From: Akanthomyces muscarius
Taxonomy: Eukaryota > Ascomycota > Sordariomycetes > Hypocreales > Cordycipitaceae
Reading direction: 5' to 3'
NCBI RefSeq assembly: GCF_028009165.1
Contig: NW_026611617.1
Location: 816,001-880,000 of the forward strand
DNA length: 64,000 nucleotides
The position numbers were made by a program, and so were the translations under genes. Below, in pieces: positions 40,493-53,800 of the stretch (positions within the stretch are counted from its first letter, which is position 1; every line of letters begins with the position of its first letter). The notes under the pieces are model-generated. The model made no database searches. It was not told the origin of the DNA and saw only the letters and a program-made list of their open reading frames with translations.

Positions 40493-43400
40493 ATATAGTT
40501 AATAAGTAAGTAGTGTAGATAAGTAAATAGCGCGCCTTTACTAACCTTTTAACCTTTAATTATAAATAATTTAACTATAGTATTAAAAAACATTTAAAAC
40601 TAATTAGAATCCTTTTCCTTACTAGTTTCTATATCTATAATATAAGTATATATATTATATCTAGTCTAACTATATATACTATATTACTAACTATATATTT
40701 TAACTTTTATTTTATAATAACTATAAGTCTATATTTTATTATTTACTTAACTATTTATATCTATCTACTCTTTTAAATCTCTTATATTTTATATAAAAAG
40801 AGATCTTTTAGTTTATAGCCCTATTTTTTTAGCCTATTAGTACTTACTAATTAGCTTATTTATAACTTTAAGGCCTTATATCTAAGTATAATGTAGTTTA
40901 TAAGCGAGTAGGCCACCTAAGTGAGTGGGCTACCTTCTAGGACCTTATAATAAAAAATATACTTTAATAAACTAAAATAAAATCTAGTTAATAAAACTTA
41001 ATTATAATTATCTAAAGAAGTGATTTCTATTACCTTTTTATATATCCTAGAATTATAGCTAATTTCGCTATAATTATTATAGCGCTAATAGTGTGACTTA
41101 GGCTATATTAATAGACCTGGACTTTTAGACTTATTATGTCTTCTTTTACCCTTCCCCTATAACTAAGTAGCTAAATTTTTACTAGCCTTTAGAGTAAGAG
41201 ATCTTTTAGTCTATAAGTGTTTTTTTTTTATATATTAGTACTAAGAAAGTTATATATTTACTATCTCTAGCTTATTAATTTATTCTTATATTAGTACTAT
41301 CTATTATATTACTTTTATTATACACTTTAATAACTAAAAGATATTTATAATAATTTTATTTAAAGAGCTACTCTAATAGATCCTTATCCTTTTTTTAATA
41401 TATTCTATTTAAGATAGAGCCTCTATTAGGTTATTAGGGGTTTTTAGAAGCTAGGGAAGTTCTTAATTATTAGTAGTGCTAGGAGGTAATAGAGTTTATA
41501 ACTTTATATTAAGCTATAAAATAATATATTCTAAATTAAAAGGATAAATCTTAGCGTTTTAAAAACCGCTAAGGATATTTAATTTAGTTATAAAAGCTTT
41601 ATATACTAAGTAAACTATAAAGAAAAATTCTTTTTTAGTAATATAGGTAATTTTAGTATATATTAGATTATTAATTATATTACTATATATATATTTTAAT
41701 AGCTAAAAATAGGTAATATCTAATAGTTAGAGTATATATAATAAATAAGTAGGTATATATAATATAATTATATTATTTACCTTATAATATAGCTTAAAAT
41801 CTATAAAGTAATAGCTTTTATGCCTATTAAGGATTAATAGCTTATATTTACTAATTCTTTTAGTCTTTATATATAGATTAAAATGTTTAAGCTATTTTAA
41901 GTATTTCTTATTTATAGTCTATCTATTTTTAGTAATAGAAATAGTTTAGTTATAAGGTAAGGGGCTATTTTTATACTAAGAGGAGAGGTAGGTTTTGTTT
42001 ATAATAATAATAAATAGAGGAATAATAATATTAGCTATACTAATATACTCTATTATTATCGTTTAAGTATAATTTCCTTATTATATTTTCTAACCTTTTT
42101 AATATCTTTTTATATCTATAATAACTATTTTAGATAATATTTAGCCTATTATAAAGCCTATCTTATTAAAGTTATAAATCTACCCCCTTTATATACTATA
42201 TTTTATAATAGTGTTTTCTATAAGCTAAAACTAGTCTTAATATTACTTTAGATCTTTATATTAGACTCTTTAATAGTTAATTTAACATAATAAATATATA
42301 ATAAGTTCTAAGTGTTACCTAATAAAGTTTATAGACTAGTACCTCCTAACTAGAATATTATATTTAAGCTTTAGTAGGCGGTTAGCTATAGCTTTTATAT
42401 TATATAGGTAAGGCAGCTAAGATTATATATCTAGATTAAGAATATATTAAATAAGGAGATCTTCTTCTTTATTTATTAATTTTTAAAAGTGTGTTATTAT
42501 ATTAGCTTAGCTTAGTTATTCTTATTAATAACATATTAGTATTATTTATAGTATATTATAGATATAAGCTACGCTTTAAAGTGATAGTATAGGGTCTTTT
42601 TTTAAAGCCTTAAGGGTATTAATAATATCTTTTTTATTTAGAGTTAAAACTATTTTATCCTATTAAGTTAATAGAGTTTAAATGTAGTTAATTAAAAAAT
42701 GACACAAAGTGGCCTACTTACTTAGGTAGCCTACTCGCTTATAAACTATATTATAGAAATATAACCTTATATATAATAGCTATTATATCTTTTTTAAAAC
42801 TATTTAGTATATTAAGACTTTTAGTTAGAGAGCTATTTAGGTAATTAGTAATTTATTTTTTTAGAATTAAAGACTATAAAACCACTTTATTTACTATACT
42901 TAGTATCTAAAAGACTTAAAATATAGCTAATCTTAGATATAAGTTTAAAAGACTTAGTATTATAAACTTAAGTTTTAAGATAGAAATAACCTTTTTAAGA
43001 TTAAAAAGGATAATTTTAGTACTTTAAAAACCACCTTAGATATTTTCTTTTATAATAGACTTATTAAAAGTATTAAAGAATATAAAAAAAAAGTCTTTTT
43101 TAGTAATATATATAATACTAGCTTTTATAAGATCCTTAATTTATTACTTATAAGCCTTTTTTAGTAAACTAAAATAGCTAATATTTAAAAACTAGAGTAT
43201 ATAGGAAGAATATATAGGTATATAAAGGGTAATAATATTCTTCTCTTATTAGAAAAGCTTAAAGGTAGTTAAATAATAACTTTTATAGCTATTTAGAATT
43301 AAAAGGTAATAACTACCTTCTTTTTAATCTTTTATATATTTATTAAAATACTTAATCTAATTTATACTAATTTTATTTATTATCTAACTATTTAAGCTTA

Positions 43401-44217
43401 TATTAATATACTAATCTAAAAATAAGTGTTTATTTTTATACTAAAATATAAGGTATTTTTAGCCCTTTACTATAATATATAGTAGTACTATTAAGTTTTA
43501 AGAATTTATTACCTAAATTATAATAACCTATTTTTTATTACTAAATTATATTACTTTTACTTTTCTAACCTAATTAAAGCTTATAATAACTATTCCTATT
43601 ATAATAAATTCTATTAAAAACCTAGTCTTATTAAAATTATAAATATTAGACTTTATAATACTATATTTTATAATTATATTCTCTAAAAGTATAAACTAAC
43701 TATAAATAATAGTTAGATCTTTATATTTAACCCTCTAAAAATTATATCTTTATTATAAATATATAATAAGCTCTAATTATTATTATATAAGGTTTTTCGT
43801 CTAATATACTCTAATATATTTACTATTATATTTAGTTAGTAGTTAATTTACTATATCTTTTATATTTCTATACTAAAAGGAAAGGCCTTATAAATCTAAC
43901 TAAAAAATATATTTTATTATAGCTCTCTTTTCTAAATTTATAAACTTCTTTAAATTAGTAGTATAATTATATTATAAGTTTTAGCTATTATATTAGTGTT
44001 AGATAGTTATTATAAGGATATTATAGATCTTTACTACTTTATAAATACTTAATTTAGGTGATTTTTTAATAGTAGATAAAGTAAGAATTATATTACCTTC
44101 TATAAAAGTGTTTTCTATAAGTTATTATTATATAATTATAATATAAAGATAATAGTTAGTGTTTTATAGTAAAGGTGCGCTACTCGCTTATCTACGCTAC
44201 TCGCTTATTAACTATAT
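40493..44217 (-). mobile_element. Pogo/Fot1-like copy B, interrupted by copy D
   Basis: Terminal inverted repeats begin ATATAGTTAATAAG and end CTTATTAACTATAT, flanked by TA. Relative to copy C it is reversed. Removing copy D (1861 bp) and one TA leaves 1862 bp, exactly the length of copy C. It is riddled with stops. Confidence 0.85.
40891..42751 (-). mobile_element. Pogo/Fot1-like element D (related family), nested inside copy B
   Basis: 1861 bp with terminal inverted repeats ATGTAGTTTATAAGCGAG and the complementary CTCGCTTATAAACTATAT. Left flank AAGTATA and right flank TATAGAAAT reconstruct the uninterrupted AAGTATATAGAAAT seen in the homologous position of copy C when one TA is removed, proving a TA target duplication. 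Internal text is alignable to the transposase region of copies B and E in the same orientation, but the terminal repeats differ, so it is a sister family. Confidence 0.85.
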
Positions 44218-44249
44218 TATACCTAATTACTACTTAAATATAATATTTA

Positions 44250-47200
44250 GATTATAAGGAATTAATAATCCCTAGTATAAATAAAAAGAATTAAACCTAA
44301 AAGTAGTTAAGAAAGTTATAAAGTATATAAATAAAGAATAAAAGATACCTCTTATAGTAGAAACTAAGACTAAATCTTAAATAAATATAATACTTATTAG
44401 AGATATAATAGAGGGAGAGATAGCTACTTATACTATTAATATAACTAGACACTCTTAGAAACGCTTTTATACTATTAATCTTAAGGATATAAATAAAGTT
44501 ATAACTAATTAATAAAAGGAAACCCTTATATATAATTAAAATAGACTAAATAATACTTTAATAAAGACTAAAGACCTTTAAAAGAGATTAGTTAATAAGA
44601 TTTTTAAGAAGAAGGTTAGTATTAGTACTACTAATATAATTAAGTATAACCCTAAAGTAGGGAGACTTCTCTCTAGGTAAGTACTTAATATAGCTAACTA
44701 TATTAAATCTATATATTATATCCCTACTATTTTTATTAGGAGGATAAAGAACTAAAGCTTAACTTTAACCCTAGCCTTTTTAGATAAATAAAAGGAATCT
44801 AATTAATTATTTAAAAGGGTACTAGCTTAGATAGCTATTAGAGTTATATAGCTTAGAAGTAAGGAGCCTACTAGTATAAGACCTAATATTAAAATAAACT
44901 TAAATAAAGAAAAGAGAAACTACTTAGTATTAAAAGAGTATATTATTATTTATAATTAATTAGGAAGGATAACTACTTACTAAAAGGTCTTAGCCTTTAA
45001 GGTATTATAACTTATTAAAGATATTATAGAGCTAATAGTCTTAGTAGAGCCCCTAGTTAATACTAATCTACTTATTAATTATATTTACTCTTTAAAAAAG
45101 GTTATAACTACTTATTAAGCCCTACCTTTTATTTATATTAAAGTAAATAAGGCTAAATCTCTACTTATTAAGACACTAATTAACTTAAAAGCTAAGAGTA
45201 ATATAATAAGTCTTAATCTAATAAACTATTATAATATTAAATATAAACGCCTTAAAGTTATCTTAATATCCTATTCTAATAAGAAGGTAATTATACTTAA
45301 TATAATAGTAATCTACCTTTACCTAAGTAACACCTATATCTACTAATAAATATATATTATTAAAGGAATAGTTTTTACTATATTTATCCTTAGAATACTA
45401 TTCTTTAGATCTACTAAAATTACCTTTAATTACCTAGATAAATAAGATAGAATATTACTATTAGCCTATTTTAGTAACTTAAAAGTTATAACCCCTATAA
45501 CTAGCCTAATAGTATAAGAAGCTACTATAAAGGCACTTAACCTAAAAGTCACTATAATAGTATAAATATAGACTATTATACTTATATTAGAGGTAATTAA
45601 TACTATTAAAAAACTAAAAGATAAATATAAAGATAGAGAGTTTATTTTCTATCTTAAAGAAGATAACAATAAGAGTATTAAGAAAACCCTTTAAGAAATT
45701 ATATTAAAGAAGAGAAGAAAACCCTTAGCTTATAATAAGATATTAAAATACCTTTTAAAGTAACTTACTAATAAGTTAAAAGTTAATACCTTATATAAAA
45801 GAAAGGGTATTAAAATAAAGCTATTAGACTTATCTAATAGGAGTATTCTTTTAGGTAATCCCTAATAGAGGGTTAAGAAGTAAAAAGAGGCTAAGAAGAG
45901 AAAAGAGGAGGAAGTATATTTATATAATTAATACTTAATTAGAAAATTCTTATTTATTAAGAAAGGATTTTAGTTATATAATAAAAGGTTATAGAGTATT
46001 AAGGAGTAGATTAAAGACTTATAGCTTAAAGAATAGTGTCTTTTTCTAATAATACTATATAAAAGAGAAGTAATATTAGCTTAGATATTTAAGGAAAGTA
46101 GGAGACTTAATCTACTTATAGCGCTTTTACAGGAATTAAAAGTGGTTAATTATATTACTTAGAGGGAAAAGGTAATACCTATTCCTTAAAGACTTATAAT
46201 AAAATTTATAAACTTACTAAAAACCTAAATAAAAGCTAAAGTGCTAAAAGAAAGTTATAGTCCCTATTAAAACCCTACCTTCTTAATTATAAAAAAAGAT
46301 AAACGACTTTATAATATATAAAATTCTATTATTACTTAATTTCTTTTTTAAGTATAATTAGATTTCTCTAGCTAAGTATAACTAAGATTTAATAGCCTTT
46401 ATTATACCTATTAGTATCCTATAAATATATACACTCTTATAAGGAGTAATAAATTCTATAGTATAATTTATAAGGATTATTATCTATATTCTTTATAAAT
46501 TAATCTTAAAGATCTATAAACTATATCTTAATAATATTATAATATATAGCTTAACTATAACCTATAATAGTACTAAGACTAATCTAGGTATCTATTAGTA
46601 TATACTTAAATATATTAAGAACCTAAATAAAGTATTAATTAATATTAAACTAGCTAAATATATAATTATAAAGAAGAAAAGTAACTAGTATTAAAGTTAG
46701 GTAAAGATTATTAGTTTTCTTTATAGAACTTATAAAAGGAGTCTATAAAAGGTAAAGGTGCTTAAGATCTAAGAGTAGAAGTATTACTATAATTAGAAGG
46801 ATATTTAAAGTTTCTTAGGAATAATTACTTATTATAAACTATCTATTAATAGGTATAGTGTAATTACTCTACCCTTAAATAAGCTCTTTAAGAAAGGTGT
46901 TCTTTAGATATAGGGAGAAGAACAGTTAAAAGCTATAAAGCTCCTAAAAGATTATCTAACTATAACCCCTATATTAATCACCCTAGATCTAAGTCCTAGA
47001 TTAGGACTTATTATCCTTTAAGTAGACTTATCTTTTATTAGATAAAGGGTAGTTATTATATAAGTTATAAATAGATATAGACTTCTTATTTACTTTAAAA
47101 GTGGTACTTAGAGTTCTACTAAGAGTTAATATAATTAAATAAAATAAGAATATTAAGGATTATTTTATATTTTTTAAAGGTTAAAAGATTATTTTTATAG

Positions 47201-49020
47201 TATCTAGTTTATCTTTAAGATAGATATTTTAGTACTTAAATAGTAGATTAAAAGAGGAGTAAATAATATTACTAGTTTGCTAATTATATAATAGCTTAAT
47301 TATATCTAACTCTTTAACTTTATAGTTAGATATATACTTAAAGAAAAGAATATAGTAATAGATACCCTATTAAGGAAGCCTTTAGGGCTTTTAGACCTTA
47401 TAGAAGTAGTAGTAGAGATAAATCTTAAAGAATTTATTAAATTATTATTAAATCTAATTTAATACTAAAAACTATTATTAAAAGCTAGGTATTTATAAGA
47501 GAGCTAGAATATTTTAAAGTTCTTTTAATATTATAAATATCTACCTAGCTTAATAACTATTTAATATAGAAGATTTTAGAATATTATAAACTAGTTTATT
47601 CTATAAGACTAAAGCTTATAGCGCTTAGTTAAAAGGAGAGTAAGCCTATTATTAGTTATTGTTATGGACTGGCCTAGCCCGAATCCTTCACATTTATTAA
47701 TAATAAAGTAATGAGAAAAAGAATTATTTAAGAGTTATATAGCTTATATAGTTATTAAGACTTTAAAGTTATTACTAATTAGCTTAAAGAGATATATTAT
47801 TAGTAATTAATAATTATAGATATATATATAGCTATTAGTGTATATAAGTAGTATTAAAAGTAGGCCGCGAAATATAAAACTAAGAAAGCACTTTATATAT
47901 TCTTAAGTAAGCTAATAGAGAAATTATACTTTAGTTTATAGTATCTTTTAGTTAATTAAGGAAATAAAATTTTAATAGAAATATAATATAACTTAACTAA
48001 ATAGGTAGAAGCTATTATAATAAGTATATATACTATAAAAACTATAATATATTTTTTTAAGTAGCTAATTAGCTAGTATAGTATTATAATAAGAGTTATA
48101 GTTAATAGAGAACCTAAGTTTAAAAAAGGTTTCCTTAAATTACTAGATAAATATAGTTACTAATAAACTATTATATTTAAGTATAACCTAAGAGTAAATA
48201 AGATAATTAAAGCTAGGCACTATAATATTATATTATCTATTAGTAAAATAATTAATATTAAGATAATAGTTTAAATTAATATATTAGATATTATACTATT
48301 AGTTAATAGAACTATATATAGGGCTTTATATAGCTATACTTTATACTACCTTTTATATAGATATAAACCTATATTACCTTTTAAAGTAGTTATACCTACT
48401 TAGTAATTAATTAACTAAAATAAGGTCTAAACCTAAGAAGAACTTTATAAAGTATACTTCTAAGTTTTTAGCTAACTTTTAGAAGATATTAGGAAAGCTT
48501 ATACTAAAGTTAGAGAGTATAAAAAAAGGCTTATAGTATAAACTAATAAGGCGAACTAATTCTAACTTTAAAAGACACCTATTAAAGAAGACTTATTAGT
48601 ACTTACTTATAATACTATTAGATATAATAATATATTATATAAAATAAAAGTAAAAATAAGATAGCTTAGTCCTTATAGGGTAGTAAGTTAGGATCTAAGA
48701 AGTTATACTTATTTATTAAAGACACTAAATAAAATTACTATTTAAGGTATATTTATATATAATTATATTAAAAGCTTTTAATAAGATAAGTCTAAATAGT
48801 AGATAATAGAAACTAATAAAATAGAACCTAAGCCTAATAGTAGGGAGGAAACTAATAGCTCTAATAATACTAGTAATTCTAAATATAATAAATACCTATT
48901 AAATAATAATAATCTAATTAATTAAGTTTTAATAAATAAGATAATATATTTTTATAAGTTTAAAACTAACCTTATACTTCTAAGTTTTAAATAAAGAAGA
49001 CTTATTATTAAGGCACTAAT
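44250..49020 (+). mobile_element. RIP-mutated Ty3/gypsy retroelement 1
   Basis: Translation through stops shows, in order on the plus strand, a protease-like segment near 45140, a reverse transcriptase segment (SPY-NPTFLI-KKD around 46260-46310), an RNase H segment (about 46890-47390, with ITPILITLDLSP and KNIVIDTLLRKPLG), and an integrase core (about 48100-48250, with VNREPKFKKGFLKLLDKY). The order PR-RT-RH-IN is that of Ty3/gypsy. Flanking LTRs could not be delimited. A short stretch at 47658-47692 escaped mutation and is GC-normal. Limits are approximate. Confidence 0.75.
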
Positions 49021-49025
49021 AATTA

Positions 49026-50887
49026 ACATAGTTAATAAGCGAGCGGCGTAGATAAGCGAGCGGCGCACCTCTACTATAAAACACTAACTATTATCTTTAT
49101 ATTATAATTACTTAATAATAACTTATAGAAAACACTTTTATAAAAGGCAATATAATTCTTACCTTATCTACTATTAAAAAATCACCTAAATTAAGTATCT
49201 ATAAAGTAGTAAAGATCTATAACGTCCCTATAATAACTATCTAATACTAATATAATAGCTAAAACTTATAATATAATTATACCGCTAATTTAAAAAAGCT
49301 TACTAATTTAGAAAAGAGAGTTATAATAAAATATATTTTATAGTTAGATTTATAAAGCCTTCCCTTTTAGTATATAAATATAAAAGATATAGTAAACTAA
49401 TTACTAGCTAAATATAATAATAAATATATTAAAGTGTGCTAAGTAAAAAACCTTATATAATAATAACTAAAACTTACTATATATTTTTAATAAAGATATA
49501 ATTATTAAAAGGCTAAATATAAAAATCTAACTATTATTTATAGTTAGTTTATACTTTTAAAGAATATAATTATAAAATATAGTATTATAAAGTCTAATAT
49601 TTATAACTTTAATAAGACTAGGTTTTTAATAAGCTTTATTATAATAAGAATAGTTATTATAAGCTCTAATTAGGTTAGAAAAGTAAAAGTAGTATAGTCT
49701 AATAATAGGGAATAGGTTACTATAATTTAGATAGTAAATTCCTAAGGCTTAATAATACCGCTATATATTATAGTAAAAGGCTAAAAACACTTTATACTTT
49801 AATATAAAGATAAACGCCTATTTTTAGATTAGTATATTAATATAAGCTTAAATAGCTAAATAATAAATAAAATTAGTATAAATTAGATTAAATATTTTAA
49901 TAAATATATAAAAGATTAAAAAGAGGGTAGTTATTACCTCCTAATTCTAGATAGCTATAAAAGTTATTACTTAACTGCCTTTAAGCTTTTCTACTAAGAG
50001 AAGAATATTATTACCCTTTATATACCTGTATATTCTTCTTATATACTCTAGCTTTTAGATATTAGCTATTTTAGTTTACTAAAAAAGGCTTATAAGTAAT
50101 AAATTAAAGATCTTATAAAGGCTAATATTATATATATTACTAAAAAAGACTTTTTCTCTATATTTTTTAATACTTTTAATAAGTCTATTATAAAAGAGAA
50201 TATTTAGGGTGGTTTTTAAGGCACTAGAATTACCCCTTTTAATCCTAAAAAAGTTATTTCTATCTTAAAACTTAAATTTATAATACTAAGTCCTTTAAAC
50301 TTATATCTAAAATTAGCTAGATCTTAGGTCTTTTAGACACTAAGTATAGTAAATAAAGTGGTTTTATAGTCTTTAATTCTAAAAAAATAAATTACTAATT
50401 ACCTAAATAGCTCTTTAACTAAAAGTCTTAATACACTTAATAGTTTTAAGAAAAGTATAATAGCTATTATATATAAGGTTATATTTCTATATACTTAAAT
50501 ATAAGGCCTTAAAGCTATAAATAAGCTAATTAGTAAGCGCTAATAGGCTAAAAAAATAAAGCTATAAACTAAAAGATCTCTTTTTATATAAGATATAAGA
50601 GATTTAAAAGAGTAGATAGATATAGATAGTTAAGTAAAAGATAAAATATAAGCTTATAGTTATTATAAAGTAAGGGTTAAAACGTATAGTTAGTAATATA
50701 ATATATATAGTTAGACTAGATATAATACGTGTACTTATATTATAGATATAGAAACTAGTAAGGAAGAGGATTTTAATTAGTTTTAGATGTTTTTTAATAG
50801 TATAGTTAAATTATTTATAATTAAAGGTTAAAGGGTTAGTAGAGGTGCGCCGCTCGCTTATCTACGCCGCTCACTTATCAACTATAT
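49026..50887 (+). mobile_element. Pogo/Fot1-like copy C, full length (1862 bp)
   Basis: Flanked by TA (49024-49025 and 50888-50889). About 50-bp terminal inverted repeats carry an internal direct duplication of AAGCGAGCGGCG. The interior, read through stops on the plus strand at 49930-50290, gives LLILDSYKSYYLTAF, EKNIITLYIP, LLDISYFSLLKKAY and RITPFNPKKVIS, the DDE transposase signature of fungal pogo/Fot1 elements. Its termini keep CpG sites lost in copies A, B and E, so it may be the youngest or least mutated at the ends. Confidence 0.88.
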
Positions 50888-53800
50888 TAGCTATTACTTA
50901 GTTTTATATCTTTTTATAGTTAATATAAATAATACCTATATTATATACCTATTCTAAGAGTATATATTAATCCTTAATGTATTTTTTAGTACTTATAGTA
51001 ATTATCTTTAATACTTAAAAGGATAGGATTATAAGTAGTAAGTATATCTTAGTTATATAAATAGTCTATTTAGTTATAAAAGGGGTAATTATATACTTAC
51101 TAATATAGCTTTAAAGACTAGTAATATTAAGATTATTAAGGCTTCTAATAAAGAGGAGGTCTTATTTAAGAAAACTACTTCTTTTATTTATTTTTAGCTA
51201 TTTATAGAGTTAAAGTCTTCTAATATAGTAGTAATTATTAAGCGCTATTAAGATCTCTAGGAATAGATATTAGCTATAAATAAAGCTAAATAAAAAGCTA
51301 GTAGTAAGGAGGAGTAAGGTATAGATAATTATTATAATAAGGGTATTTATTAAGATAAATAGTTTAAACTAATTAATTATATATTATTAGAGAGTAATAT
51401 AATTCTAGCTTTTATATTAATCTTTTATAGTTATATCTCCCTCTTTATAACTTTTACCTTAAAAGTTATAACTATTATTCCTAATACTATTTTATTTAGT
51501 TACTTATAAGTTATATAATTAGTAATTATAAATACTATATATCTAAATAAAAAAAGCTTTTATATAATTAATATAAGAGTTAAGTATACCTAAAATTAGA
51601 CTATATAAATAACTATATTTAGCTAAAATATAAATATACTAATAATCTAAGTCTAAAATTCTACTAATAAGGCCTATAAGGATATTATCTTAAAAAGGTA
51701 GTGTCTTTTAGAAGGCTTTTATAGTATTAAGGTTATTATCTTTATATTAGACCTAAAGGTAGAGGGGAAAAAAGAAGAGATTAAGACTATTTCTACTAAG
51801 TAGGAAGATATTAAGGAGATTAAAAGCCTAATAGACTATTAGTAAAGTAAATAAAAAAAAGAAAATATTAAGTAATTAGTTTTAAAAAGACTTACCTATT
51901 AGAAGAATAATATATTTATATATTTAAGCTTCTAAGTGTTTTTTATATTAGTATTAGACCTTTAAAGTTAGAAAGATATCTAGAAGTTATTACTATATAT
52001 AAGAAAATCTAAATAATTATAAGTATTAAGGAGAGAGTTAGTATAGAAATAATTACTAGCTATTATTATACCTTTATTACCTTAAAGAATAAAGTTATAA
52101 ATAAAAGAAAGATATATTAATAAAGGGAAGAAGAAAAGAAAGAGGAACTTAAAGGTAGAAAAATAAATAAATAAATAAAAGGTATATTAATTAATAAAAG
52201 CCCTTAAATAACTTATAAATCTAATATATATATTACTATTTTCTATATATAGCTATAAATTCTATTTATACCCTATTAGGCTATTAAGATATAGAAGATA
52301 TATATATTACTAGCTACTAGCTACTAGCTACTAGCTAATAGTAATTAAATAAGGCACCTTTATTTATTTACTTAAAGGCCCTCCTCTTCTTCCTCCTTCT
52401 TCCTCCTATATATATCTTTAATTTATAAGTACCTTTCCTTTATTACTATATATAATCTTAATATAACTTATAATCCTATTAATTAACCCTTAAAAGCCCT
52501 TTATTCTATATTATTTACCCCTTATTTTATCTACTACTATTACTAAGTACTCCCCTTCCTATCCTAAACTAATAGCTTCTTATTTAAAGAAATATAAGTA
52601 TACTTAAAAATCTTAAAATAATACTACACTATACTAGACATATTTCTAGTTATAAGGAGGTAATAGGTATTATTACTTTCCTAATAAAGCTATTAATATT
52701 AAAGTAACTATTTTAGAGCTTTATAAAGAGTAACCTATACTTTTTATTCCTTAAACTAAATAGCCTCCTATTAATTAGATACCTACCTATATTAAGGACA
52801 TTTTATACTATAAGTAATACCTAAACCTACTACTAATAGCGCCTTTTAAAAATAATATAGATAATAGAATATAAGCTTAAATATTCTATATCCTTAATAT
52901 CTATAAGTTCTACTATATATTAATAAACTACTATTATAAAGAATATACTAATCTAATAGTTATACTATAAGGGATCATATATAGTATTAAATTATATAGG
53001 AAGGCTAGTAATTAAGTTTAGGTAAGCACTTTTAGATAGTCCTAATTTATTTCCCTTTTAGTACTACTAATTAAAGAATAAGAGTATACTAGGTGTTTAT
53101 AATATTTAATTAAAGGTCTAGTATCTTTTAGTTTATTAACTCCCTTACTAATAGATATAAAGAATAAGCCTATATAGTAGGATACCTCTAGAGGATCCTC
53201 CTTTATAGTATAAGCCTACCTTATAATTTCTTACTACTAAGTCTCCCCTTAACTATATAAGAAGATAGTTAGAGTTATAATTTTATCTCTATTTATATAG
53301 TTATACTTATAATTAAGTACTATATTAAAGAAAATACTAAAAATCTCTTTATAAAATAAGATACTTTTAAAATTACTATTAATAGCTACTAGATTATAAA
53401 TATAGTTTCTTATTATAACCTTATAATATTTAAGTTACTCTAAATTAATTAGAGTAGTATAATTAATAGCCCTAACTCCCTTATTAACTACTAGTATAAT
53501 CTAATAATATCTATTTTATATTATATAGCTATTAATAAACTTAGATTACCTACTAGAAAAATAAATAGCTTATAGATTAGAAAACCTCTAATCTACCTTT
53601 TTAAATATAATACTATTATAAAAGTAAATAAAGTAAAGTTAGAAGAATCTATCTTAATAGCCCCCTTCCCTTTTAAGTATAATATAGCTAATAGTCTAAA
53701 TACTAACTATATCTATTAATTATTTAATAATATACTATTTATAGTTATTTTAAAATAGTTACTATTAAAGACTTACCCTCTAATAACTAAGTTATAAACT

